Shown here: positions 7,690 through 15,112 of the stretch, one piece after another
Layout of the letters: each line of letters begins with the position of its first letter
How positions within the stretch are numbered: position 1 is the stretch's first letter
NCBI GenBank assembly: GCA_946886065.1
Contig: CAMPHU010000005.1
Coordinates: forward strand, 1 to 51,248
DNA: 51,248 bases
Reading direction: 5' to 3'
From: an uncultured Massilia sp.
GTDB lineage: Bacteria > Pseudomonadota > Gammaproteobacteria > Burkholderiales > Burkholderiaceae
Position numbers and translations under genes: made by a program
Notes under the pieces: generated by a model
The model's database searches: none
What the model was told of the DNA's origin: nothing
What the model saw: the letters and a program-made list of their open reading frames with translations, nothing else

Positions 7690-8727
7690 GTGAATAATTC
7701 GAAGAAAATCGCCCTGGCCATCGCAATGGTGTGCTCGGCCGGCGCCGCCCTCGCCCAGAACGTCAGCCCACAATGGTATGTGCAGCCAAGCATCGTCCAC
7801 GTGAAGCCGGACGCCGACTTCGGCGTGAACGACCGCGACACCGGTGGCGGCCTGCGCTTCGGCCAGGTGGTCAGCCCGCTGTGGGACGTGCAGATCGGCG
7901 GCACCCACACCCGCTTCGACGACAGCGGCGCCCGCTACAACCAGAGCACCATCAGCGCCGACGCGCTGCTGATGCTGTCGCGCGGTAATGTCCGTCCGTT
8001 CGTCCTGTTCGGTATCGGCGTCCAGCGCGACAAGGTCGCCAACGCAATCCGCAACGTCAAGGAAAGCTCCCCGTTCGCCACCGCCGGCATCGGCTTCCAG
8101 GCCGACCTGACCCCGCGCCTGGCCTTCCAGGCCGACCTGCGCAGCGTGCGCGGCTTCCTGAACAGCGACGAGGCCTTCGGCTTCAAGCGCAGCAACAACA
8201 AGTACTTCGCCATCGGCCTGAACTACATGCTGAACCCGCCGCCGGCAGCTGTCGCGACCACCACCACCGTCGCCACCGCAACCGCGCCGGTCGTCGAGGC
8301 CCCGGCTCCGGCCCCCGCCCCGGCACCGGCTCCGGCCCCGGCGCGCTTCGAGAAGATCACCCTGGAAGCGACCAAGCTGTTCAACTTCGACAAGGCCGAG
8401 ATCATCCTGCCGTCGCCGAAGCTGGACGAAATCGCCGCCGCCCTGCAGGCCGACCCGAGCGTCACCGACGTCGACATCACCGGCTACACCGACCGCCTGG
8501 GTTCGGAAAAGTACAACCTGAAGCTGTCGGAGCGCCGCGCCAACTCCGTGCGTGACTATCTGGTCAGCAAGGGTGTGGACGGCAACCGCCTGAAGGCCTA
8601 CGGCAAGGGCGAAGCCAACCCGCTGGTCACCTGCAACCAGAAGAAGCGCGCAGAGCTGATCGCCTGCCTGGAGCCGAACCGCCGCGTCGAGGTCGAGCAG
8701 ATCACCGTCGAGCGCAAGGTGCAGTAA
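7690..8727 (+). CDS. ompA: OmpA family outer-membrane protein
   Basis: A 345-residue protein with a signal peptide (cleavage after about Ala22) and an OmpX/OmpA-like N-terminal beta-barrel to about residue 180. A Pro/Ala repeat linker follows (about 195-218, an AP repeat), then an OmpA C-terminal peptidoglycan-binding domain. The latter shows TGYTDRLGSEKYNLKLSERR and the NRRVEVEQ end. The barrel anchors in the outer membrane and the C-terminal domain holds the cell wall. Translation starts at GTG 7690 with GGGAG six bases before it. Two conserved Cys near the C terminus (TCNQ and IACLEP) are usual in the major OmpA of betaproteobacteria. It is followed by a terminator, so it is probably a single-gene unit. 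Confidence 0.92.
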   Translation: MNNSKKIALAIAMVCSAGAALAQNVSPQWYVQPSIVHVKPDADFGVNDRDTGGGLRFGQVVSPLWDVQIGGTHTRFDDSGARYNQSTISADALLMLSRGNVRPFVLFGIGVQRDKVANAIRNVKESSPFATAGIGFQADLTPRLAFQADLRSVRGFLNSDEAFGFKRSNNKYFAIGLNYMLNPPPAAVATTTTVATATAPVVEAPAPAPAPAPAPAPARFEKITLEATKLFNFDKAEIILPSPKLDEIAAALQADPSVTDVDITGYTDRLGSEKYNLKLSERRANSVRDYLVSKGVDGNRLKAYGKGEANPLVTCNQKKRAELIACLEPNRRVEVEQITVERKVQ

Positions 8728-8738
8728 TCCCGAGCCCT

Positions 8739-8791
8739 GGCAGTCCGTGAGCGGACTGCCGCTCGGACCAAGGGGGCTGCGGCCCCCTTTT
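8739..8791 (+). terminator. Double hairpin terminator after ompA
   Basis: A 9-bp hairpin (8739-8747 with 8752-8760) is followed by AAGGGGGC-TGCG-GCCCCCTT (8770-8789) and a short T run. It separates ompA from the YihY gene. Confidence 0.8.
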
Positions 8792-8808
8792 CATTTGGAG
8801 GAAGGCAC

Positions 8809-9732
8809 ATGGCAGTCAAGAATTGGCTCCCGTATTCGCGCCAGATCGTGCACGTGCTGCGCTGTGCGGTGTCCGAATGGCTGGACCACCGCGCGTCGAG
8901 CAAAGGCGCCGCCCTGGCCTTCTATACCCTGTTCTCGCTGGCGCCCATCCTGGTGCTGGTGATCGCCGTGGCCGGCTTCTTCTACGGCGCCGAAGCGGCC
9001 CAGGGCCAGCTGCTCAGCGAGCTGCGCGGCCTGGTCGGCAAGCAGGGGGCGGAAACCATCCAGGCCATCCTGGCCGGGGCCCAGAACAAGGAAACCGGGC
9101 GCTTCGCCACCATCGTCGCGTCAATCCTGCTGTTCATCGGCGCCACCACCGTGTTCGCCGAGCTGAAGGACTCGCTCGACGAGATCTGGGATGTGCCCAA
9201 GCCCACCCAGTCCGGGGTCTGGAACGTGGTGCGCACCCGCCTGCTGTCCTTCGGCCTGATCCTGGTGCTGGGTTTCCTGCTGATGGTCTCGCTGGTCGTC
9301 AGCGCCGGCCTGGCCGTGGTGGAGCGCTACATCGGCGGCATGTGGAAAGAGGCGGCCGTGGTGCTCGGCTGGGTGGCATCAGGCATCAGCTTCCTGGTCA
9401 TTGCCACCCTGTTCGGGGTGATCTACAAGCTGCTGCCGAAGATTAAGCTGTCCTGGCACGACGTGACCATCGGCGCGCTCGGCACCGCCGCCATGTTCAC
9501 GTTGGGAAAGTTCGGCATCGGCCTGTATATCGGCAACAGCGGCGCGGCCGACAGCTTCGGCGCCGCCGGCTCCCTCATCGCCTTGCTACTGTGGGTGTAT
9601 TACTCGGCCCAGATCTTCTTCCTGGGCGCGGAATTCGCGCGCCAGTACGCGCTCAAGATGGGCAGCCTGCGCCACAAGCCGGCGTACGAGACCGGCGACA
9701 AGAAGAAGGCCCCGATGCCGGGCGGCGCTTGA
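8809..9732 (+). CDS. yihY: YihY/BrkB family inner-membrane protein
   Basis: A 307-residue protein with about six membrane segments. The N-terminal SSKGAALAFYTLFSLAPIL is the hallmark of the YihY/BrkB (UPF0761) family, once annotated as ribonuclease BN. The C-terminal LIALLLWVYYSAQIFFLGAE is also typical. The function is not settled; homologues are linked to serum resistance and cell-envelope stability. GGAGG at 8796-8801 supports the start. It lies after the ompA terminator, with its own leader of under 20 bp, so some readthrough from ompA may drive it. Confidence 0.92.
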   Translation: MAVKNWLPYSRQIVHVLRCAVSEWLDHRASSKGAALAFYTLFSLAPILVLVIAVAGFFYGAEAAQGQLLSELRGLVGKQGAETIQAILAGAQNKETGRFATIVASILLFIGATTVFAELKDSLDEIWDVPKPTQSGVWNVVRTRLLSFGLILVLGFLLMVSLVVSAGLAVVERYIGGMWKEAAVVLGWVASGISFLVIATLFGVIYKLLPKIKLSWHDVTIGALGTAAMFTLGKFGIGLYIGNSGAADSFGAAGSLIALLLWVYYSAQIFFLGAEFARQYALKMGSLRHKPAYETGDKKKAPMPGGA

Positions 9733-9763
9733 GGATACGGCCGGACGCGGAACATGAAAGAGC

Positions 9764-9790
9764 GAAGGGCCGGGCCAGGGCCCGCCCTTC
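9764..9790. terminator. Hairpin between convergent genes
   Basis: GAAGGGC (9764-9770) pairs with GCCCTTC (9784-9790), with further G-C pairing inside. It sits between the convergent YihY and AI-2E transporter genes and may act in both directions. Confidence 0.6.
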
Positions 9791-9816
9791 CCTCCCGGAC
9801 GGCGTGCGCGCCGGCG

Positions 9817-11070
9817 CTATTCGCCCAGCAGCTCGGCCAGCCACTCCATGCCTTCGACGCGTTCGGCCACCACCTTCAGCACCATCACCACCGGCACGCC
9901 CAGCAGCAGGCCCCACACGCCCCACAGCCAGCCCCAGAACAGCAGGCTGACGAACACGGCGGCCGGGTTCATCTTGGCGATCTTGCCGGTCATCCAGGTG
10001 GCGACCACCATGCCGACCAGGGTCGCGATGCCCAGCGAGGCGCCGGCGACCAGGATCACCATGCGCAGCGATTCGAACTGCAGGAAGGCCACCATGCCGG
10101 TGGCGGCCGTGATCAACAGCGGCCCGAAATACGGCATCAGGTGCGCCACGCCCGAGAACGCGGCCCAGGCGCCGGCGTTCTCCAGCCCGATCGCGCGCAG
10201 GGCGCCCCACATCAGCAGGGCCAGCAGTACGTTGGTGACGAGCAGCATGAACATGTAGTTCTGGACCGAGGTGTTGATGTCGTCCAGGATGTGCACCGTC
10301 ACTTTCTTGCGCGTGAGCGAGGGTCCGGTCAGCTTGACCAGCTTGCGCTTGAAGGTATCCCCCGCCAGCAGCAGGAAGAACACCAGGAACACCACCATGG
10401 TCGCCTGCGACAGGAAGGTCGCCAGGCCGACCGAGCCGGCCAGCACCCAGTCCATCACGCGGATATTCGAGCCGGCCGCGGCAGGCGGCAGCTGGGACTG
10501 GCGCTTGGGCGCCGCCTTGCGCGTATCGCTGCCGACATTGTTGGCGGCGCGCTCGATCTCGGCCGCCGCCGCCTGCACCTGCTGGATGGTCGAGCGCTGG
10601 CCGCCGGGGTTGTTGGTCAGGATCTTGGTGATCTTGTGGGTGAGCGTGGGCAGCTCGTCGAGGATGTTGAAGAATTCGTCCTGCAGCCGGTACATGGTGC
10701 CCGCCATCAGGGCGACGATCACGCCGGTGACCAGGGTGGCCCCGACGATGCGGCGCACATGCAGGCGCTCGAGCCACAGCACGACCGGGTTCAGGGTGTA
10801 AGCGATCAGGATGCCGAGCAGCAGCGGCACGAAGAACTTCTGCGCCCATTGCAGGGCGAACACGCAGGCGATGGTGGCCAGGATGCCCAGCGACAGGCCG
10901 CGGGCGTTGACGTGCACCGGCAGGCGCAGGCCGCCGGCGTGGAGGGCCAGGTCCTCCTCGGCATGAGGGGACTCCAGGCCGTCGGGATGCGCGTCCGGGG
11001 CGGCTTGATCTTGGTCAGGCAAGGGAGGGACCGGCGTCTGGGACGCCGGATCGGGTTTGGCTAGCTGCAT
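9817..11070 (-). CDS. AI-2E family transporter (PF01594, PerM/TqsA-like)
   Basis: A 417-residue polytopic membrane protein. After a Pro/Asp-rich cytoplasmic N terminus (1-55) come paired hydrophobic segments (LGILATIACVFALQWAQKFF, FVPLLLGILIAYTLNPVVLW). A large extramembrane region with a helical patch around 150-200 follows, then the conserved C-terminal half with LMPYFGPLLITAATG and GWLWGVWGLLLGVPVVMVLK. Members export autoinducer-2 (TqsA) or act as Na+/H+ antiporters, and the substrate here is unknown. The ribosome site at 11070 is weak, so a slightly different start is possible. Confidence 0.88.
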   Translation of the reverse strand: MQLAKPDPASQTPVPPLPDQDQAAPDAHPDGLESPHAEEDLALHAGGLRLPVHVNARGLSLGILATIACVFALQWAQKFFVPLLLGILIAYTLNPVVLWLERLHVRRIVGATLVTGVIVALMAGTMYRLQDEFFNILDELPTLTHKITKILTNNPGGQRSTIQQVQAAAAEIERAANNVGSDTRKAAPKRQSQLPPAAAGSNIRVMDWVLAGSVGLATFLSQATMVVFLVFFLLLAGDTFKRKLVKLTGPSLTRKKVTVHILDDINTSVQNYMFMLLVTNVLLALLMWGALRAIGLENAGAWAAFSGVAHLMPYFGPLLITAATGMVAFLQFESLRMVILVAGASLGIATLVGMVVATWMTGKIAKMNPAAVFVSLLFWGWLWGVWGLLLGVPVVMVLKVVAERVEGMEWLAELLGE

Positions 11071-11080
11071 GGAAAACGCC

Positions 11081-11106
11081 TGAACAATAAACCGGGCCGC
11101 CCCGGT
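11081..11106 (-). terminator. Terminator after the BON-domain gene
   Basis: On the minus strand ACCGGG-GCGG-CCCGGT (11106-11091) is followed by TTATTGTT. It lies between the BON gene (ends 11116) and the transporter start at 11070. Confidence 0.65.
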
Positions 11107-11115
11107 GACCCGCTA

Positions 11116-11439
11116 TTATTTCACACGGATGTCGTTTTTGACCGACGTCACGCCTTTCACGCCACGTGCGATCTCCACGGCGCGCTGGGCATCGCCCGGC
11201 TGGGCCACGAAGCCCGACAGCTGGACATCGCCCTTGAAGGTCTCGACGTTCACCTCGGTCGCCTTCACGTTCGGGTCGGCGGCCAGGGCTGCCTTCACCT
11301 TGGTGGTGATGACGGCGTCGTCGACATATTCGCCGGCGGTCTTGGTGGTCGAATCCGGGTTGTTCGATGCGCAGCCGACAGCGGTAATGGCGACGGCGGC
11401 GGTGAAGGCGGCGGTGATGAGGCGTTGTGCGATTTTCAT
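11116..11439 (-). CDS. BON-domain periplasmic lipoprotein (OsmY-like)
   Basis: A 107-residue lipoprotein: signal MKIAQRLITAAFTAAVAITA, then VGC with Cys23. A single BON domain fills the rest (YVDDAVITTKVKAALAADPN, VNVETFKGDVQLSGFV, GVTSVKNDIRVK). BON domains bind phospholipid surfaces and occur in osmotically induced proteins such as OsmY. AAGGAG precedes the ATG at 11439. It lies 83 bp downstream of the gene at 11523-12074 on the same strand and probably shares its operator-bearing promoter. It is a paralogue of the BON lipoprotein at 19566-19895: most of the domain aligns without gaps. Confidence 0.9.
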   Translation of the reverse strand: MKIAQRLITAAFTAAVAITAVGCASNNPDSTTKTAGEYVDDAVITTKVKAALAADPNVKATEVNVETFKGDVQLSGFVAQPGDAQRAVEIARGVKGVTSVKNDIRVK

Positions 11440-11522
11440 GATGGCTCCTTGTTGGTGGTCAGTGGTACAGCTGTGCCCTGTCGGGCGGGTTGTGCAGCAC
11501 CGGCGCCGGCCGGCGCGCGGTT

Positions 11523-12074
11523 TCATTTGCCGAAGGCGGCTTTCGCGGCGTTCACGCACTGGTCCTTGGCGGCGCCGGCGAAGGCGTCGCATTTTTCCAG
11601 CGCCACCCTGTATTCGGCGGCAATCTTGTCTTCGCGCGCATCGAGGCGCGCTTCGATGGTCTTGCGGTCGGCCTTGGCGTCGGCCTGGGCCGCCACCAGC
11701 ACGGCCTTGGCCTGTTCCATGCAGACATCGCGGTCGTTGCCGGTCAGGGCCGCGCAGCGCACCTTGTCGCGGTCGTAGTTGGCCGAGGCGATGCGCATCC
11801 GCGCCTGGGTATAGGCGGCCAGGGTGTTCTTGTAGGCGGCAGTGGCCTCTTCATCGACGCGCACGCGGGCGGCGCGCGCCTCGGCCACGCACAGATCGTG
11901 GGGATTGCCGGCGATCAGGTCGCACTTCGCGCGCGCCGCCTTGTAGTTGGCTTCGGCGGACTCGCGTGCCTGTTCGTAGGCCGTCTTCGCATCGGGCACC
12001 GGCTGCTGCGCACGGCTTTGTGCGGTCCAGCTCAGGGCTGCGCCGAGCAGCAATAGCGCATGCGAGGTTTTCAT
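11523..12074 (-). CDS. Secreted helical protein with three Cys-pair repeats
   Basis: A 183-residue protein with a signal peptide (MKTSHALLLLGAALSWTAQSRA). The mature part is almost wholly alpha-helical and rich in Ala, Lys and Glu. A motif of the form K/R-C-x6-7-D-x-C-x4-A-(K/R)-A occurs three times (AKCDLIAGNPHDLC, VRCAALTGNDRDVC, EKCDAFAGAAKDQC), suggesting three helical hairpins each closed by a disulfide. The start at 12074 follows GAGAAG. Its promoter region holds the palindrome at 12136-12151. I do not recognise a named family; small proteins of this look are common in Burkholderiales. The protein at 12954-13373 carries one related Cys pair. Confidence 0.8.
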   Translation of the reverse strand: MKTSHALLLLGAALSWTAQSRAQQPVPDAKTAYEQARESAEANYKAARAKCDLIAGNPHDLCVAEARAARVRVDEEATAAYKNTLAAYTQARMRIASANYDRDKVRCAALTGNDRDVCMEQAKAVLVAAQADAKADRKTIEARLDAREDKIAAEYRVALEKCDAFAGAAKDQCVNAAKAAFGK

Positions 12075-12108
12075 TTTTTCTTCTCCATTTGTCAACACGC
12101 TAAGCCAC

Positions 12109-12151
12109 TTTGTACCAGCCACGCCCGGCGTTTTCTGTTCGGTATCGAACA
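12109..12151 (-). promoter_or_regulatory. Palindromic operator and -10 for the 11523-12074 gene
   Basis: TGTTCG-GTAT-CGAACA (12136-12151) is a perfect-armed palindrome. TACAAA on the minus strand (12114-12109) lies at the exact -10 position for a site at -41.5. The predicted leader is about 27 nt. Confidence 0.65.
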
Positions 12152-12196
12152 CATTCAACAGGACACAACAGTCCGGCTCAGCTGTCTCCAAAGGTG

Positions 12197-12239
12197 GGTG
12201 CGGCAGCGCACAGACCCCCTGTGCCCGCATGGCTAATCT
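12197..12239 (+). promoter_or_regulatory. Palindromic operator and -10 for the 12268-12747 gene
   Basis: GGTGCG-GCAG-CGCACA (12197-12212) is followed by TAATCT at 12234-12239, exactly at the -10 position for a site centred at -41.5. This intergenic region therefore holds two separate sites, one for each divergent gene. Confidence 0.7.
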
Positions 12240-12267
12240 GGCATCATATTTTTGCCAGGAGAACAAC

Positions 12268-12747
12268 ATGAAACCTACCCGCACTCTCGCCGCCGTCGTC
12301 GTGGCCGGCGCCGCCCTGCTCACCGGCTGCGCCAGCAACAGCAGCCAGCCGTACAACGACGGCTATGCCAGCGGCGGCTATGCCAGCGGCACCCGCTACG
12401 ACAATGCCAACATGGGCTACGGCACCATCGAGTCGATCCAGGTGACCCAGGCTAACGGCCGCACCAGCGGCACCGGCGCACTGCTGGGCGGCGTGGTCGG
12501 CGCACTGGCCGGCAACCAGGTCGGCAGCGGCAGCGGCCGTACCGCCGCCACCGTGGCCGGCGGCGTCGCCGGTGCAGCGATCGGCAACCGCGTGGAAGGC
12601 AACCGCAACGCCACCGGCCAGGAGCTGTACCAGATCAACATCCGCATGGACAACGGCGAATACCGCACGGTGACCCAGGACAGCGTATATGACCTCCGTG
12701 TCGGCAACCGGGTTCGCCTGGTCGACGGCCGCGTCTATCGCTACTGA
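12268..12747 (+). CDS. Glycine-zipper 2TM-domain lipoprotein (SlyB-like)
   Basis: A 159-residue lipoprotein with lipobox LTGC (Cys22). The mature protein starts with a short Gly/Tyr/Ser tandem repeat (GYASGGYASG). The glycine-zipper pair follows (GALLGGVVGALAGNQVGSGS, TVAGGVAGAAIGNRVEGN), then a C-terminal beta domain (YQINIRMDNGEYRTVTQD, NRVRLVDGRVYRY). This layout is that of SlyB/PcP-type outer-membrane lipoproteins. AGGAGA before 12268 sets the start. The DUF3309 gene follows after 23 bp and is probably co-transcribed. The gene at 21172-21933 encodes a paralogue of its C-terminal two-thirds. Confidence 0.9.
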   Translation: MKPTRTLAAVVVAGAALLTGCASNSSQPYNDGYASGGYASGTRYDNANMGYGTIESIQVTQANGRTSGTGALLGGVVGALAGNQVGSGSGRTAATVAGGVAGAAIGNRVEGNRNATGQELYQINIRMDNGEYRTVTQDSVYDLRVGNRVRLVDGRVYRY

Positions 12748-12770
12748 CCCGCCTCAGGCGGTAGGCAGCG

Positions 12771-12923
12771 ATGGGCGCGCTTTTGCTCGTCATCCTGCTG
12801 GTGGCCCTGGTCGGCGTACTGCCGACCTGGAGCCACAGCCGTACCTGGGGATATGGCCCGGTTGGCGTGACCGGCGTGCTGGTGATCGTGCTGGTCGTGT
12901 TGCTGCTGACCGGATGGCTGTAG
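12771..12923 (+). CDS. DUF3309 family small membrane protein
   Basis: A 50-residue protein with two hydrophobic helices around a central PTWSHSRTWGYGPVG motif. This matches the small DUF3309 family found across proteobacteria. Its function is unknown. It starts 23 bp after the glycine-zipper lipoprotein gene and probably belongs to the same mRNA; its ribosome site (GGCAGCG) is weak, which would fit translation after the upstream gene. It is easily missed because of its length. Confidence 0.85.
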   Translation: MGALLLVILLVALVGVLPTWSHSRTWGYGPVGVTGVLVIVLVVLLLTGWL

Positions 12924-12953
12924 ACTGAACGGCCCTCGGGGCTGGAGGCAAGC

Positions 12954-13373
12954 ATGGAACACTTGAACCGCCTGGTGCGCGGCGTTTGCGCCTGCGCACT
13001 GGGCACGGCCGCGCTCGCGGCGCAGGCGCAGACCGAGGCGCAACAGCCGCCGCAAGCGCAGGCACAAGCACAGACCCGGTCCGACACCGGCGCCGCCACG
13101 CGCAACACCGATGCCGTGGTCAACCCGACCGTCGCGCGGCAACAGGCGCGCGAGATCGCGCAAGGCGATCCGGCGCGCTGGTACCGCGACGATCCGAGCC
13201 GCCAGGCAAGAATGAAGACCCTGCAAAAGGAAATCGGCGCGGCGCTGCAGGAAGCGCAGAATGCGTGCAAGAAGCGCCCGTCCTCCGAGCGCAGCGCCTG
13301 CATGAAGGAAGCGCGCGCGACCTGGCAGCAGGACATGGCCCAGGCCAAGGCGCAGCTCGACCAGGAGCAATGA
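12954..13373 (+). CDS. Secreted hypothetical protein, Gln/Ala-rich with a C-terminal Cys pair
   Basis: A 139-residue protein with a signal peptide (MEHLNRLVRGVCACALGTAA, cleavage near AQAQ). A Gln/Ala/Thr-rich low-complexity stretch runs to about residue 45. The C-terminal half is helical with ACKKRPSSERSACMKEARA, a Cys pair with the same spacing style as the repeats in the protein at 11523-12074. GGAGG before the ATG supports the start. It is 30 bp after the DUF3309 gene and likely the third gene of that unit. Function is unknown. Confidence 0.75.
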   Translation: MEHLNRLVRGVCACALGTAALAAQAQTEAQQPPQAQAQAQTRSDTGAATRNTDAVVNPTVARQQAREIAQGDPARWYRDDPSRQARMKTLQKEIGAALQEAQNACKKRPSSERSACMKEARATWQQDMAQAKAQLDQEQ

Positions 13374-13799
13374 AGCCGGCGTGAGCCGGGTTCCCGATGA
13401 ACAGGCTGGCCGCCTTGCGGCCGGCCCGCTTGCGTCCGTGCCCGGCGCGTCCGCGCGGCGCCCTCACCGCATCCTTGGCGTCGGTGGACATCGTTCTACG
13501 GGACCAATTTCCCGCCACCGGCGCCGGCGGTCCGTGCCCGCCTCCCCATGTGCCCGCAGGGCGTCGCCACCGAAGCCGCCAGACCAGCCCGCCTGCCGAG
13601 CGCGACATCGGCGAATGCATCAACGGTGGCAGCAATGACGTGACCAAGGACTGCCGCTCCGGCGGCTGAGCCGCCAGGACCGCATCGATGGCGGGCCTTC
13701 TTTCATCCCCACGCAACACCGCGCAGCGACCGCAGCCGCTGCATGCCCGGGTGTCCGTCGGCCGCCGCCGGAGCGGATCGCAGCGCATGCAGGGCGCAC
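13374..13799. other. Intergenic region with no confident gene
   Basis: About 430 bp between convergent units. A GGCCGC-CTT-GCGGCC hairpin lies at 13408-13422. A possible plus-strand reading frame (13397-13669) is Pro/Arg-rich with irregular composition, but ends in a non-random-looking DIGECINGGSNDVTKDC tail; it might be the remnant of a small secreted protein. It has no ribosome site, so I do not call it a gene. Confidence 0.5.
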
Positions 13800-13836
13800 A
13801 AAAAAAGACGGCGTCCAATCCCCGATTGAGACGCCG
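13800..13836 (-). terminator. Strong terminator at the end of the minus-strand yqjDE-like unit
   Basis: On the minus strand a 12-bp stem with one bulge (13836-13824 with 13820-13809) is followed by seven T. It ends transcription coming from 17198 or from internal promoters down to 13898. Confidence 0.85.
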
Positions 13837-13897
13837 CTCAAGCCCCACCATATTCCTGGCAGACTTCTTGTGCTTCTTGTCGCGCAGTGCAGTGCCG

Positions 13898-14284
13898 CTA
13901 GTGCGTCAACTGCTGCCGCGCCTTCCTGCGATTCAGATACCAGCCCAGCGCCCCCACCGCCAATGCCGCGCCCGCCACCGGCTTGCCCAGCCGGCGCTGG
14001 CGGACGAAGTTCACCACGGCCAGCGCGTATGGCATCAGCACCGACACGTTCGTGCCCGTGGGCTTGAGCAGCGCGTCGGCGCGCGCACGCAGAGCCCAGG
14101 TGGCATGGTCGATCGCCGAATGCAGCATCACTTCCGGCCGGGCCGCGTGCCGGATATGGGCCTTCGCGTGCGCCACGCCGGCGCGGAAGAACTCTCCTTC
14201 GCGCAGCAGCTCCTGCTTGCGGGCTACCGGATCCAGGCTATGCCTGTGACCCGCCAAACCAGTCGTTCCGTCATGATTGTGCAT
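13898..14284 (-). CDS. Hypothetical protein in YqjK-like position
   Basis: A 128-residue basic protein. The N-terminal half is helical and polar (HSLDPVARKQELLREGEFFR). A hydrophobic helix at about 88-110 (PVAGAALAVGALGWYLN) is followed by a basic tail (RRKARQQLTH), suggesting a single inner-membrane anchor. GGGGAGGAAT precedes the ATG at 14284. It comes 24 bp after the YqjE-like gene, the place YqjK holds in enterobacterial yqjCDEK clusters, but sequence similarity to YqjK cannot be claimed from what I see. Confidence 0.75.
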   Translation of the reverse strand: MHNHDGTTGLAGHRHSLDPVARKQELLREGEFFRAGVAHAKAHIRHAARPEVMLHSAIDHATWALRARADALLKPTGTNVSVLMPYALAVVNFVRQRRLGKPVAGAALAVGALGWYLNRRKARQQLTH

Positions 14285-14308
14285 GATTCCTCCCCATCGT
14301 GTCGCCGC

Positions 14309-14695
14309 TTAGAGCAGCATGTCGCGGTCGTTCTTCAGTTCCTTCATGGTCGCAGGGAGTGCCAGCTTGTTTTGCTTCAGCATGGACAGTCCCTTCGCCA
14401 CCAGCACCGCAGTGACGAGAAGAAAAATGACGAACATGATCAACAGGATCTTCCAGCCCATGGCGTCCCAGGCCAGCGCCACCACCATGGCCGTGCCGTA
14501 GGCGACGGCGAACCAGATCGAGAGCACGGCGACGGCAAACACCGCCACCAGCTCGATCACGTGGTTGCGCACCTCGGACAGCTCGAGCGCGGCCAGTTCC
14601 ACCCGCGAGACGAGCAGGCCGAACACGCTCTTGCCCAGGCTGGAGATCCCGCCCATGAGGCCGGGGTTGTGCACTACGGTATCGTTTTTTTCCAT
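14309..14695 (-). CDS. yqjE: YqjE-like / phage holin superfamily membrane protein
   Basis: A 128-residue protein. A helical N-terminal region (SLGKSVFGLLVSRVELAALE) leads into two membrane segments (HVIELVAVFAVAVLSIWFAV and ILLIMFVIFLLVTAVLVAKG). This layout fits the YqjE / holin-X superfamily (PF07332-like). It sits 18 bp after the YqjD-like gene on the same strand, as in the known yqjD-yqjE pairing. In E. coli the pair is induced in stationary phase. The exact role is not known. Confidence 0.82.
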   Translation of the reverse strand: MEKNDTVVHNPGLMGGISSLGKSVFGLLVSRVELAALELSEVRNHVIELVAVFAVAVLSIWFAVAYGTAMVVALAWDAMGWKILLIMFVIFLLVTAVLVAKGLSMLKQNKLALPATMKELKNDRDMLL

Positions 14696-14713
14696 GGCAG
14701 CCCCCGGCGCGGA

Positions 14714-15064
14714 TTATTTGGAATTGCGGCTGAGCAGCACACCGAGCAGGATGCCGACACCGGCCGCGACGGCCATGGTGCGCCATGGGTTGTCCTTCAC
14801 GTAGACATCGGCCTCGTGCGCCAGTTCCTTGCTCCTTTCCACGGCCTGACCCTGCATGTAGCTGGCCTTGCCGAGCGCACGGTCCAGCATTTCCATGCCG
14901 CGGTGACGCAGCTCGTCGGCCTTCTCGCCGGTCAGGTTGGCCGCCGCATGCAGCATCGACTGCGCATCGCGCACCAGCGCCTTCATGTCGGACTGGGTGG
15001 CGTAGGTGGCGCCGCTGATCGGGTGCTGGCTGTCGTTGCCGGAAGAGCGGTGAGTGTGATGCAT
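14714..15064 (-). CDS. yqjD: YqjD/ElaB-like (DUF883) membrane-anchored protein
   Basis: A 116-residue protein. A long amphipathic helical region (MKALVRDAQSMLHAAANLTG, later AVERSKELAHEADVYVKDNP) leads to a C-terminal hydrophobic helix (WRTMAVAAGVGILLGVLLSR). The VKDNPWRTMAVAAGVGILLG stretch is the signature of YqjD, ElaB and YgaM. In E. coli these bind ribosomes and tether them to the membrane in stationary phase. It lies 48 bp after the ferritin-like gene. The His-rich N terminus (MHHTHRSS) is unusual. Confidence 0.88.
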   Translation of the reverse strand: MHHTHRSSGNDSQHPISGATYATQSDMKALVRDAQSMLHAAANLTGEKADELRHRGMEMLDRALGKASYMQGQAVERSKELAHEADVYVKDNPWRTMAVAAGVGILLGVLLSRNSK

Positions 15065-15112
15065 GATGTACTCCTTTGTGTCGTTGTGATTGGTGGTATC
15101 GTCCGGCCTGCT

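Noticed and set aside
13397..13669. 90-codon plus-strand frame ending in a Cys-containing tail
   Set aside because: No ribosome site and Pro/Arg-rich irregular body; kept only as a possible remnant in the intergenic entry.
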